From assembly GCF_000499845.2 (NCBI RefSeq), contig NC_023757.2, positions 2,700,118-2,764,117 on the forward strand: a stretch of DNA of 64,000 nucleotides, read 5' to 3'. A program made the translations under genes and the position numbers. This DNA comes from Phaseolus vulgaris. Taxonomy: Eukaryota; Streptophyta; Magnoliopsida; Fabales; Fabaceae. Of the stretch, positions 47,972 to 61,012 are shown piece by piece. The notes beneath the pieces are model-generated. The model made no database searches. It worked only from the letters and a program-made list of their open reading frames with translations, and was not told where the DNA came from. Each line of letters opens with the position of its first letter. Positions within the stretch are counted from its first letter, which is position 1.

Positions 47972-48347
47972 AATACACATGATGAAATAGAAACCAATTT
48001 TAGAAACAACAAATAATTAGTTGTTATACTGACTGAATTAGAGACCATTTTAGGGACTATATAAATTTTTGGTTTCTAAATTAGTTTTTATTATTGTTAA
48101 ATGGTTTCTAAATTGATATCTAATTAGTAACCAAAGTTTTTGCTACCAAATTTAGAATCTAAATAATTGGTAGTTAAAATTTTGGTAGTTAATTAGATAC
48201 CAATTTATAAACTATTTAACAATAATAGAAACTAATTTAGAAATATTTTTTTTTTAGTTTCTAAAATGGTTTCTAATTTAGTTATTATTGCAACTAATTA
48301 TTTTGGTCTCTAAAAATTGATATCTATTTGATGATTTTCTTGTAGTG
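47972..48347. mobile_element. CACTA-like foldback MITE, copy 1
   Basis: The left arm ('gatgaaatagaaaccaattt') is mirrored by the right arm ('aaaaattgatatctatttg...'), which ends in TTCTTGTAGTG. The interior is almost entirely inverted repeat. The left terminus has decayed, so the start is approximate. Confidence 0.7.
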
Positions 48348-49130
48348 ACAATTAATCATTATATTAACTAAATTAGAGATTATTTTATAAACTAAAAAAA
48401 GTTATTGGTATCTAAAGTAGTTTCTAAATTGATATCTAACTTTAACTTTTAGCTACCAAGATTTTAGGTACTGACTACTTATGTTCTAAGGTAGTCTATA
48501 TTAGTCTTATAGAGACTAATTTAGAATTTAAAATATTAGTAGTTAAAACTTTGGTAGATAATTTAGATATCGATTGAGAAACTATTTTATAATATTTTAT
48601 TAATAATATAAATTACTTTAGATATCACTACAAGAAAATGATGAAATAGAAACCAATTTTTAGAGACCAAAATAATTAGTTGCAATAGTAACTAAATTAG
48701 ATATCATTTTGGAAACTAAAACAAAAATTGGTTTCTAAATTAGTTTTTATTATTTTCTATTATTGTTAAATAGTTTTTAAATTGGTCTCTAATTAGTAAC
48801 CAAGGTTTTAGAGACTAAATTTATAAACTAAATAATTGGTAGATAAAACATTGGTTGTTAATTAGATACCAATTTAGAAACTATTTAACAATAATAGAAA
48901 ATAATAGAAACTAATTTAGAAACCAATTTTTGTTTTAGTTTCTAAAATGGTTTCTAATTTAGTTACTATTGTAACTAATTATTTTAGTTTCTAAAAATTG
49001 GTTTCTATTTGATGATTTTTTTGTAGTGTATCAATAAGTTTTTAGTCTCTCTAAATTAGTATCTAGTTTAGTCAGTCAATATAGTGATTAATTATTTTGT
49101 CTCTAAATATAGTTATTATTTTATAATTTT
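48348..49130. mobile_element. CACTA-like foldback MITE, copy 2, split by copy 3
   Basis: Degenerate arms lie at 48348-48625 and again after 49028 ('agtctctctaaattagtatc', 'gattaattattttgtctc', to about 49130). The intervening 403 bp is copy 3. The two pieces together have the family's foldback layout. Confidence 0.6.
48626..49028. mobile_element. CACTA-like foldback MITE, copy 3 (403 bp), best preserved
   Basis: It starts CACTACAAGAAAATGATG and ends as the complement of CACTACAAAAAAATCATC. Arms of roughly 190 bp are nearly perfectly complementary, so the whole can fold into a hairpin. A 3-bp duplication TAT (48623-48625 and 49029-49031) flanks it, the size typical of CACTA transposases. It has no coding capacity. 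Confidence 0.85.
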
Positions 49131-49691
49131 AGATGGAAGATTTAAAATCCTATGTTTTTTTATCAGCCAAAACCTATGTTATGTGTACGAATTGAAATGA
49201 GAGAAAAAAAAAACCTAATGTAAGAAGCTCCAATTGAATAAGGTCTAGAATAGATATTCATGTTATATGTGAAAGACTTTTTTCTAGTCTATTTATTAAT
49301 ATTTTATAAACATTGATTTCTTTTAATTCAATCATTGATTTTAAGAAGTTACATTAAATAAATGAATACAAAAATGATATAGTTAGAAATGATTTGTTAT
49401 TTTCTTAATCAATATAGTATATAATATTTATTTAAAATTTGTCAAGCATAATGTCAATATAATTTTACATAATTGAATATTAGAATTTATGTTTTATATT
49501 CATAAACATAATAAGAGAAATAAATTTTAAAAATTAAAAAATATGGGAATGTGATTGTTCAAATTTAAACAACAAACAAGAATGGTATAATCTGTTTATA
49601 AAATGTATGTGAGAATATGAGTGTATTATTATAATAAAAATATATCAATTGATTATTAATTATTTATGGTACAAATCTGTACAAGAGTTTT

Positions 49692-49694
<3 letters not shown>

Positions 49695-49738
<44 letters not shown>
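49695..49738. repeat. (TA)n microsatellite
   Basis: An uninterrupted run of about 22 TA units. Confidence 0.95.
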
Positions 49739-49739
<1 letters not shown>

Positions 49740-49742
<3 letters not shown>

Positions 49743-52070
49743 CATGGATTAAAAGAAAAATAAAAGCATGAAGACATTTTGATTTTGATTTTGATTTTGG
49801 GTCCTACAGTAATCAGTTTATAGAGATATATAAGTATACTTTCAACTGATTAGACTAATGTGGTTGAAAAGTTTAATTATTCATTATAATAATATATTAT
49901 ATCTCCAAATCTTTTAAATATGTGAATAAAATATTATTATTAGTGGTATATAAAAAAAATGAATTAAAAAAACAATTTATTTAAATAAGTTATTTTCAAA
50001 AGAACTAGTAAGTAATATATATACTCCAATTAAAAGAAATTCTTCTTGGTAAAAGAAAAGAATGTGAACATTTTTCAACACTCTTCCGAGTAATCAACAA
50101 TAAAAAAAACATGTTATTTAGCATACCGAGGATGTCTGGTGTTCAGTTAATGTGTAAAATAAGAAGTAAATAAATAGCATAACAGTAAAATTGCCTACTT
50201 AACAGGGAACTGGACAATTTAAACGTTAAAGTAGTTGTTAGTCTGAATTGAATCTTTTGCCTCGGATCTGAAACTCATGTCTCTAATGCTACTTCTCTAT
50301 CATCTCTCGTGCTGCTTCTGTTGTTTGAAATGCTTTTGAGAAATTGTTTTTCCCCAATAACCAGACAAACATTAATTAATGAATCAGGTTACTTGGATCC
50401 GTGAGCTAAACTAAAAAGAAAAAGCAAAGAGAAGATCTAAGCATGCATGCACAGTATTAATTTATTCTCTTTTTGTTTTTCAATCTTTCCATTTTCTTCT
50501 GCTCTCAATCTACTTTTCATGCTACAAAAGAAGAAAGAAGGAGGAAAAAGATACATATATAAGTACAAGCATCAAAGATAAAGCCTCGAGCAATGAACAA
50601 GATCAGAATTCACCATGCACATGCATTATTATTTCATGAATGATTGCTTCTGCTGATTACTATTATACCATGATGATGAATAATTCACATTCTTGCACAA
50701 TTATAATCTCTAACACTAACAACATATATAACAGCCAAGTAATCTTTTTCTTGAGTCAAAACTTACTACAACATATGCATGTAAACAGATTTTATTAACA
50801 CATGTTCAAAGTAACCTTATACAGAATGAATTAAGGTGAAGATTGTACAAACTTCCTCACACAAATAATGATTAATTAATTTGCCTGGAAGTGGGGGAGG
50901 GTTAAAAAAAGTGGGGAGGGTAATAACAAGAACAAAAGTGCTGAAAATGTTTTGTAGTATCTGTTTGTAGGTGGTCTGAAAAGGCAAAAGGCAGCCCTTT
51001 GGGTGAAACCCCAAAAACAGCAACACATAGCAGTGCTCCATCTATCCTTACCCACACACACTGACAGCAGTATCAATCCATCAAAGGTGTGTTACCAGTG
51101 CAGTGCTAGTCCATGCTCAGTAAGTATCACTGACCCCTCAAACAAAAATAAAACCAACTTGATACTCTTTCTTACCACTTTTCTATTTGAAACAAAATAT
51201 ATTTTCATAATCATACAAACATTTCATAGCAGAAAATATTTCTTCACTTCAGTACTTTCAAACTTTTCTTTGATTGCTAAAACAAACTTTACTGTATATG
51301 ACAGTGGCTAAGTTGAATTGAACACAAGTTCCTTCAAGACACTTTTGGAATCAAACCTGTTATAGATGAAAACATCATTAAAAACTACCAACTATGTTCT
51401 TTAACAAAGATTTAATTACACTAAGAACAAATCCATAATGTGAGTTTATCTTTTCCACTGTATGTGTTTCCCTCTTCTTTTCTCTTTTCTTTCTATATCT
51501 ATGGCTATGCAAATGCAAAAGTGTTGAACAGTAGAATCTGTGACTGTCCCTGTCTGCATGTCTGTCTATCATCTGCAGTCAGTCACTGAATACTCTTGAC
51601 TACCTCTTCGTGACTCTCTCTCTCTCATTATCACAGGAAAAAGTAGCATGAAAAAGAAAACGTCCTTTAATTAGATAAGACTGTCACTTCTGCCATTAAA
51701 CGCAAGAACCTTAGCTTTCATTTCACTGTTTGTCTTCATCTTCTCGCATCCTTCTCTCTCTCAGAGACAACAGACAAAGGTTCAGTGTCTAATTCATTCA
51801 CCCAAATCTTAGTTACAACGAAAATCTACCAAAGTAAATAACCACCAAATGACTTGTCTCACTTCAATTTTTCTATATTAAAAATTATTTATATACACAT
51901 TTAAGAGAAATATTTTGAAATGCATAACTAGAACACTGTTTATTATACTTATAAGAAGTAAATCAGTAATTAAAACTTGATCAGAGTGACAAAGTAGACA
52001 GAAAATGAGAAGAGGCAATTTCAATCCATATCAGAGAATCCATTCTACACTTCATAATATTATGGAATTA
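49740..52070. other. Intergenic region downstream of WIP6
   Basis: AT-rich, with CT-rich patches near 51480-51620 and 51740-51770. The WIP6 3' UTR would lie at its right end. Open frames of up to 102 aa have no recognisable motif and overlap each other on both strands. No gene is supported. Confidence 0.5.
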
Positions 52071-53679
52071 TTAATTAAAAGAAAAAACCACTTGATTACT
52101 GTTATAACCTTCATCATCATCATCATCATCTTCTACATCTAGTTCCTCTTCATCTTCATCACCAAACAAGTCATCCTCCCCAATCTGATCACAACTCTCC
52201 ACAGTGTGTGGAGCGTGGCCATCACCAAAGGCACGAACATGGTCTTTGAGGGACCTCTTGTGCTTGAAATCAGAGCCACAGATGCAGAACCAAAGCTTCC
52301 CACAGTTTTTCTCGTGTGTCCTCCAATCCCCTCTCACAGCAAAAGGCTTGCCACACTTTCTGCACCCAAAAGGCTTTGCTCCATGCTTCCTCTTGTAGTG
52401 AGTCTGAAGGGTTCTGAAATCCTTCAGTGGCCTAGACCTTGGATGGTCTATGTTGTTTTTGCAACCCTCAGCACAACAATAGCAGGGAAGCCTCAGCATT
52501 GAAGAAGCTGGTTTTGCTCCTCTCAGTGATTCAGGTCCTTTCCTATATTGTGAACCGTGTCCCCACATGTGCATCTACTTTGATACAATGCATAAGGGAA
52601 ATTTGTATTGCATATTGTTAATTAATGCACCATCAGTTCATGAAAGAAAAATAATAAATTATAAAAACAATGAAAATACATTTCTGCTCACAACATTTTT
52701 TTTGTTATGTATTTTGGTAAGAGGGCTGACAAAGGTACCCCAAAAATGGGGTGGATTGAGGTGGAAAGATAGGAGAGATAAGAAGATAAAAACCATAGAT
52801 ATTTGATAATGAATGTTCCACATTCTAATGGGGTGTGAAAGGGTTAATTAAATTGCAATAACTAAAGAGATGTGTAAATTTATTTTGAAAGAAAGAAAAA
52901 GCAGAAGCATTTAAAGAAGGATCATTAATGGAGTCAAATTCAAACATTAACTAGAGAGTGTAATGGTTACTTGTTTACTGTGTATCTAATTCTTCAATAA
53001 ATAAAAAAAAGTGGTGTTTTTCTTACGTTCTTTCTTTCAAATCCTTTTCACCTAGGCTTTAAAATTGATCATGAGATTATGATGGAGTTGATTGCTACAC
53101 ATTCTGGACTGTTTTTTAGCTGATGTGTTATAATATCTGTTGGATTCCTATCTGGTTGGGTTATAAAAAGTTTGAGTTGAGATTACTTAAGGGTTGAAAT
53201 ACCTCTATTTTATTTATTTTTGCTGATAAAAGAAAAAGATGTAGTTGAATAATCACCTGCATGTTGTTGAAACGGTTGAACATTTTGTTGCAGACAGTGC
53301 AGGAGAACTGGGTGGGTCCAATGAGGATTTGAGCCGGAGAAGGGATCCAGTACTGGCCCTGAATGGGAGTGGAGGTCAGATGAAGATCAGGCTTGCTAAT
53401 GGGGGTGGGACTGTTTGGTGAAGTGGTGGGATTGGGAAGGCCAATGTGAAGAGCCACAGTTACACCTCTCTGATCATCAGAGGTAGGGTTATGCCGATAA
53501 TGGTGCAGAGTGGAGGAGGAGGAGGAGGAGGAAGTGCCTTTGGGGTGGTGTTGTTGGCCAGGAGGGCCAAGAGAGAGGGAGATGGAGGCTTCATCCACAG
53601 CCTCCTGATGATGATGAGGTTCCAAGAAGGCACTGCTACCATGACAGGAGGGTATGTAGGAGAAAGGGTGAGTTTGCAT
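52071..53679 (-). CDS. WIP6: WIP-family C2H2 zinc-finger transcription factor (WIP6/DOT5-like), 2 exons
   Basis: This is a nuclear DNA-binding regulator; Arabidopsis DOT5/WIP6 is linked to leaf vein patterning. Exon 1 is 53679-53257 and exon 2 is 52574-52071, in phase 0 with a GT-AG intron of 682 bp; the protein is 308 aa. The N-terminal half is low-complexity (Ser run, His clusters) with an LxLxL-like SISLSLG at residues 32-38. The family signature W111-I-P lies in [20 protein letters not shown]. Four fingers follow: C127/C130/H143/H147; an atypical one with C174/C179/H200/H205; C212/C215/H228/C232; and C238/C240/H253/H261. The tail is strongly acidic (about 275-300). The intron falls at NNMQ|MHMWGH, which I recall as the usual WIP intron site. 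The start is the first ATG of the frame; the upstream extension begins only at TTG. Assignment to WIP6, not NTT or TT1, rests on finger residues ([21 protein letters not shown]) and on the neighbouring AOC. Confidence 0.93.
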
Positions 53680-53834
53680 GGTTTGATCTGTGAGATATGG
53701 TTGATGGGGGTGTTTTAATGTTATTCTATGATATGGTGAGAGAAGGTGGTAGTTAGGTAGCAGAGAGTAGAGTAGTGAGGGAGAGGGAGAGTGTGTTGTG
53801 TTGTGTGAGAGTGTAAGTGGGGACGAGAGAGGCA

Positions 53835-53841
53835 ATAAATA
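53835..53841 (-). promoter_or_regulatory. TATA-like element upstream of WIP6
   Basis: TATTTAT on the minus strand lies about 155 bp before the ATG, followed by a CT-rich leader, a common plant 5' UTR composition. The call is weak because AT-rich heptamers are frequent here. Confidence 0.3.
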
Positions 53842-56250
53842 AACAAATCTTGTGGATGTTAACTTTGGCTTCTTGCATTTTCAACATGGAAAAACAGTTA
53901 TTCTAATCAACAAAACACCTTATAATATACCAAGTTTTATATTGTGTTCATGTGAAAAGCTGCAGATAAACGTGGTCATGCAGCAATCACAGACATCCTT
54001 AAAAGCTTTAACACTGTAATTAAAATAAGCATCACATACTTTTTCCTAAAACATTGCAATGTACACATCTAAAATCAACATCAACACTAACAATTAGTTG
54101 GTCCCAACCAGCTGGTTTTGAACCTTCTAGTAAGATTTCTGCTCTGTGTACTATAAACAAATAAAAAAAATTTGACACTGATAACTTAATTAGTTATTAA
54201 AAACATGAAGTTATATGAAGAAGAGAAAAAGTAATTAAAAATAGATAAGCATTGTGATAGAAGAGAGAGAGAGAAAGAAATGTTGGAGTGGCATGAGTAC
54301 GTGGAAAAATGGTGATATGATGCATTTTGGCGTGTTTGGGAATAGAGGAGACACAGCACCGGCAAAGGAGGAAAGTGTGAGAGTAGCAATGAGGCAAAGG
54401 AGGATGCAATGCATAGAACATCGCACCAATATACGACACTATAGTAGCAGCACTGCCATAACCTCTTCATTTCTCTCTCTCTGTCTCATATATATTAGTG
54501 TTTCATGCTATCATCTACATTTTTATTCTCAAAAGCTTATGCAGGACTCTCTAAAATCTTCTCATTACTCTCTTTTTTTTTTTACCTTCTGCTTCTTTTT
54601 AACCAAAAGGGTATGTTAGTTTCTTCTATTTTCTTAAACATTATTATCAATATCAAAGAACTTCAAATGAAAAAAAAAAATACCAAACACGTTAAGTTCA
54701 TAGTCAAAACACATTAATAAGTTTTGGGGGCATTGGAACATTTCATTAAATTCTATAAAAGTAATTTATATCAGTTTTAACAGTTCTTTTGTTTCAACAA
54801 AATGAGTTGATTTTTATTTATAGTGTCTTACTAATTATTAATATCATATATCCAACTTTTCTTTCATTTTTATTTCCACTCTATTTCTTCTTATATTTCT
54901 TTCATTTTATATCCCATAATTTGCTATATATATTCTTAGTTTTTCTCACTTCCTTTACTTTTTTTTTCCTTCTCTTTATCTTCATTTTTCTTCCTTCTAC
55001 ACACCCCAACAATTTCAACATTTTTTTTTCTTTAAGACATCCATTGAATCATGTTCTGCAAATGTTACTGATTAAAGTCATTGAAAACTTTAAAATAACT
55101 GTAGAATTAAACTCGTTAAATAATAACAAAACAAAGCAAAAAAGCCCCACAAAATATTTATATAATTTTCAACAAATTTCAATCTACATGCATTAAAAAA
55201 GTATTATAGTACCATTTGTCTATTTCAAGCCACATAGAAAAGAAAAAAAAAAAACCCATACTGAGTTTTTTTCTCTGAGTTTTCACTGGTACTTTAAATT
55301 CTCTTCTCTCTTATTTTGATCATTTTCTTTTCTATTTGTGATATCGTGCACTCTAAAATGGAGTCCTTTGTTGTAGCCCTAGAGTTTGCAGGAAACGAAA
55401 GGCTGTGTTCAATAATTGCTGGGGCCTTATATTAATATATATTAATAATGTTGATGTATGGTTCTGTGAGTGTTGTTGTGCCCACATTTACTCTCTCTCA
55501 AAAGGTGAGAGTGAGTGGGCGATGGCACAGTCCCTTTCCGTTTCAGAGAGACTGAGAAAAATCACAAAATGAAAAGTGAGAGGGTATAAGAAGAACACAG
55601 GGAGTAGACATGGAGAACTGTAGAAGGTGGAGGCGTGTGTATGTGTCTCTCTCTCCCCCACTTTGTTATTACCAGAAAGGATAGTGAGAGTGACCCTGAT
55701 GTTGATGTTGATGCTGATAGTGATGCTAATGCAACGGAAGTGATAGTTGCACTGTGTAATTACCATGTAAACCAACACCTTTCTGTCTCTAGGGAAACAT
55801 CTATTTTAATAATGTCTTTTTTTCACTCTCCATGTGAAACGGGGTTTTCTGAGAAACAGAATTGAAAACTGTGATCAGATATGCATAAATACATAGGAAG
55901 AGACAAATATAGTGAGTCTCATCAACCAATACCAAGGATTTGACCTAGTCAAAGCTTTTAATCTCCTTTACCCTAACAACATAATAAATCATGCTTCAGA
56001 TTCTATTTACTGCTATCATTTACAAGATAATAAATTCTCTCTTTTCTTTTAAATCAAATACTTTCCTACTTTTCATTTTCTTCTTTGTTAACCTACTTAT
56101 TTTCACTTTTTTTTAAAAAAAAATTTTGTCCTTACCAAACATGCCATCAATACTCAACCATTTCCTCAAACACATGCAAAAATCAACATATAAAATCATT
56201 AGAAGAATCTAAGCCATTATGGATGTGACAATCTGTAGGTATTGATCAAA

Positions 56251-56300
<50 letters not shown>

Positions 56301-59300
56301 CTTCTCGAAGGCTTTATAGTTAAAAGTGAAATCATAAATAACAATAGGAGACTTTTTTTTATTGTTAGTAATTTGGTTGTTATAAACAAATTTTAATATA
56401 TTTTAAATAACTTTCAATTTTAAGTTAATAAATTTAAAGATAAATTAACCATTATGACAATATTTTATTATAATGATAGGTATAAAATTTTGAGTTGTGT
56501 CAAATATCACCATTCATGTAATGTGGAAAATGAAAATTTAAGGCCATAAAATCCAAATAATATTAATCATGAAATGAAATATTTTGGTGTAACAATTTCT
56601 TTTGTCTGAGCTTTTCTTTCCAAATAATATTGTTGTATAACCTTAAAAACAGTTATTTCTTAATAAAATTTCATGTTAGGATCACAAATATTAGTATCTA
56701 CAAATGTTAGTTCATCATCTTAATGTTTGATAAAAAAAAAAACTAAACTTATAGGGCAAACAAACAAAATCTATATGTATGTATATAAAGAGAGTGAAAT
56801 TTAGTTACTCCATGTAGTTAAAAAGAAAAAGAAAAGGAAGATGTGTTAAGTTATGGTGAAATGGAATAATTTGAAGAGAATAAGATTAGGGCAAAATTGT
56901 TAGACAAGACTGACATATAGATATAATTTGACATAAAGTTAAAGTAAAGAAAAGGGGGTTTTTTTCTTCTGTGATCTGGTAAGAATGTGAATAGTTCACG
57001 TGTTGGCACGCCCACATAGTAAAAAAAAAAAGGGTAACCCTAGTTTGGATATTAGTTATTGTAATGTTTTGGCAGCACTGAGAATCTTTTGCATAAGTAC
57101 CATCACGGGATAGAAATGGAGAAATTCTCAATGTTGGAGAAAAAGTCAGAGAAATATGGGATGATTCTTTGTCTTGCCTACTCCATCCATTAATGCAAGC
57201 ACGCTACGTGAACAGTTTGAAACTTTTCACCATAACCAAAAAAGAAAGAAGAAAATATGAAGGGGACAACATTAATGGGCCGAAGGAAATGGTTGGTGTG
57301 GGCCATGTTTTGATTGGACATAGCCCAAAACATAAATAAAACCTTTGATTGACTGTCACACCCATCCCATCAGCAAGCATCTTTCTCTAAGCTTTCTTTC
57401 ATTCACAGAGTCCACCAAAAGGGCTAGTAAAAGGTCAGGTACAACTTCCACTTTCAGTACTTCATCTAAGCTACCTTCATTATGCCTACCTTCTTCTAGG
57501 GCTCTACCCTATTTTTATCTATGCCTCATATTCAGTTTCCACTCTTCTACACTTTCTGGTTGTTTAATAAGAAGAAGAAACTACATATAGCATGATATTT
57601 ACCAAACACATAACTATCCAACACACTGGAATGAATTAATAGCCCTCATTCTTGGACTCATCACCCATCACTGATTCCTTTCCCTTTTTGCTTCAATCTG
57701 ATTTGATGTTACTCTGAATTTTCCACTCACCACTGTTCTCACTTGTTTAATGTCCATTGCAAACACCATTTCAGTCAAACTAAATCACCATCAAATTAAA
57801 TGGCCTAGTTGACCTTGCCAAACTATTCACAATCCATTCTTCACCCTCTTCCATTTCTCTTTTCTGCTTTAGATAACCCACTTTCACCTCCTTCTTATTA
57901 TAACAACCTTCAAAATATAATCTTTCAGTCAGATGTTATATATAAATGAATGAAAACTATTATTTAGACCACTGTTGAAAATTTCACATCCAGGAAGACA
58001 TTTCATTGTAGTGCAAACCATTATTTAGACGACAAAATCTAATCAGATTTTAAAACAATATTTGATAAGTACTATTCAACAAATTGAAATTCATTTATCA
58101 ACAGATTTTTTTCTTCCATTTGAACTAATTTCAATTATTCTTTTTTATAAAATTAAATTAGACCAAATTTATTTCATAATAACTATATAAGAATCAAAAC
58201 CTGCTTAATGACAGAAAAATTATTTAATTTTATAGTTTGACAGAACTAACAGTCCTCACTCAAGAATTTAGGAACTAAACCAAGAGAACATTGGTAAGTT
58301 TATGGTTTTTTTTTCCAATATGGAAACACTCCAAAATGTACAATTTTAATGTGTTTTTCTATATATGTAATGGAAATCCTATATTATAAGAATGAATTAG
58401 GCATACTTTCTATTAATGTAAAAATATATTATTTTCTATATATATCCAATATAGTTGTGATTATAGTTAATACAAGAAATTGTTTTATAGTAAGAATAAG
58501 TTATACACAGTTTATAACACAACATTCTTTTTAAATAACATTCCTGAATAAATAATCTTACTGTAGTTTTTCTTTTTACTCAATGAAAATAATAAGATTT
58601 TTCAACAAACAATACAAATTATTCAAAACTTTGACCTCTAGGTCGATCCTGTTGAATTTAGTTTAGCTTAAATAACATGTTAAACTAATAATCTATGATG
58701 AATTCTAGGTAAATTTTAATAAAAAGTATATCAAAGTGTGTTATTGATTAATTTCTTTGGACATAGTTAAGCAGAAAGATTTATACCTACCTTATTTATG
58801 ACTCAAGTCCCAAACAAAAGTGTCCTGCATTCACATGGAGGACATTATTACAGAGGGTCTGAACCATGCTAAACACAGTGACAGCATAACTGGCCTTAAT
58901 GAGCTTGTCCTTACATAACCAGCAGAGGAAATAACGTTTTCCCAGACAACATCAAACCGTCAACTCAACAGTTGAAAGAGGAACATCCTCTGGAATCAAA
59001 ATCAACACTGTCAAAACACTCATGTCATTTCAGATTAACCTAATTTCTTTATATGTTCATACGGAATTAGGGTTTAGGAATTATTAGGACACACCTTTGT
59101 GAAAAGAAGAAAGAAAGTGCAACACACATGCATGCATGTTGTTGTCACCAAATAAAAAAGATGACATTTCTCTTCAAACCCCACGTGACCAAAAGGGTCC
59201 AAACTTGGATAAGGGCAAATTTTGCTTTTTGGTGCATATTAGGTTGTGAAGAAAAGCAACATTTGTTTAAGGTAAGTTATTGAGATGAGATGAACCCCAC

Positions 59301-60600
59301 TGAAGACCCATATGGGCTCAATGGCTTGGGTAGTGTAAAGGCAAAGTCTTAAACTAGTCCAGAATTTGAAAGAGGGTTGATGAAAAGGAAGAGAGAGAAG
59401 TGATAAAGCTTTGGATTCTATGACATTGATTGAATGAGATGGGCCAAAGAAGTACAGAGAAGAACTGTAGGTCATGCATGTTGAGAAGGGTTTGTGAAAT
59501 TGGTATAAGAAGGACTTTGAATGAAGGAAAGAGAAAAATAAGTTTTCCAATTTGTTGTTCTTGTACGAGAAAGGAAACTCGGACAAAGCCAACAGTGGCA
59601 TCTGAGACTTTCATAGCCGCCCCATCATTGATACGTCACTGCCTCATTTCACAGGTTATGTTATCCCATTGCAGCTACCTTATTCAATGCTCTTAGTTCT
59701 CTCACACTCACACAACTTTCTAACTGGTTCGTAGATTACATCTTTGACTCCAATTTAGTTGCTGATTGGTTTTCTCTAGATTTTTGTGGAGTGAATTAGC
59801 TGAGAGAAAAAATGTGGTGAATTCTTTTTAGGATGTAATCTATAGTAGATATTATATGTTTTTTTATTAACAACAAAATATAAATAAACTAAAATAGGAT
59901 ATTTACCCTTTTACACTATTATCCGAGTATCTGTGTACAAGATTGCACACTGAAGTAAATAAAAAAAATGAAAATATCCTATATCCTTTGAGTATCTCAC
60001 TACTACAAACATACTAATTGTTTCATAGATACAATTTCAAAAACCCAAACATGTTGACTCTATACAAGTATTAAAGATTACCAAAATGTATATGTAGTAA
60101 TTGTCCAAACCTCAAAATATTTTTTTCTAACCATCTCAAAGTAAACATGTGTTCTATTATAAAAATAAAGAATAGAGAGGAACAAAAGAGAAAGAAAAAA
60201 AAAGACAAAGAATATGAGAAGAGATATTTCTTCTGTTTTTCTATTGAAATCAAAGTAGAGGGTCAGAATAGAGAATGTAAAATAAAAGCTAAAATTAGAA
60301 AAGACAAAATAAAGGTTAGACACCTGTACAGATAGAAACAATTAAGAATTAGAAAAAACAAAATTGATATTATACATATAAACCACTTCAGGGGTGATTC
60401 AACCCATATACAAAGAAACACAGACAACCTAACAACACAACACCTTCCAAACAACTACTCAAAGTACTAATCCTGTCAAAAACAAACTTTGTCACCAATC
60501 TACAGCGAATAAAGACAGACCAAAGAAGACAACAATCTGAAAAAGAAAAAACAAGCAGAGAAAAATTTAGAAGTGAACCAAGACCAAACATTCAATTGAG
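53842..60600. other. Intergenic region upstream of WIP6
   Basis: This 6.8-kb AT-rich stretch includes the presumed WIP6 promoter. Open frames are numerous but short, often overlap on both strands, and are dominated by Phe/Leu/Ser or Lys/Glu from simple-sequence bias. A 'cactactacaaac' motif near 60000 may be a fragment of the foldback MITE family. No gene is supported. Confidence 0.5.
56253..56299. repeat. (AT)n microsatellite
   Basis: An uninterrupted run of about 23 AT units. Confidence 0.95.
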
Positions 60601-60619
60601 CCACAGAAAATATCTCAGA

Positions 60620-60995
60620 AAAATCCAAAACTCCCCCTTTAAAAATACTCTTAAAAGATTGAGGACTTAAGACTTTGGTATAAATGTCACTTTGTTGCTC
60701 TATGTGAAAATGGAAAGCAAATGAATGAGATCCTTCTTCAATTTTTTTCTAACATGTAACAATCTATTTCTATGTGTTTCGCACGCTCATGAAACACTAG
60801 ATTTGATGCAATGTATCTTGTCGAGTATTGTCACAATATAAAAGAGATGAATATTGAAAATGAACTTTGAAATCTTGAAGAAGATAAATTAACCATTGAA
60901 TTTCACATGTAACAATGATCATTGCCTTGTGTATTCAGCTTCACAAGAACTCTTTGATATTGTTTCTTTGATTTCCAATATATGAGGAAATTCCC
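60620..60995 (-). mobile_element. Ty1/Copia RNase H remnant
   Basis: Minus-strand fragments in shifting frames match the Copia RNase H C-terminus: a SWKSKKQ-like segment, SSCEAEY-like residues, a TCEIQW segment, LLYCDN, then VFHERAKHIEIDCYMLEK, and a final QQSDIYTKVLSPQSF near 60660-60700. Frameshifts and stops are present. The element's LTRs were not identified. Confidence 0.8.
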
Positions 60996-61012
60996 AAGAT
61001 ACATAAATCAAT

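Noticed and set aside
53680..53835. Upstream extension of WIP6 beginning at TTG
   Set aside because: The extension is low-complexity Ser/Pro/Leu sequence in a CT-rich leader; the ATG at 53679 gives the expected family length.
54186..55196. Overlapping ORFs of 80-135 aa as genes
   Set aside because: They are Phe/Ser/Leu- or Lys-rich frames produced by simple sequence, overlap each other on both strands and show no domain or splice structure.
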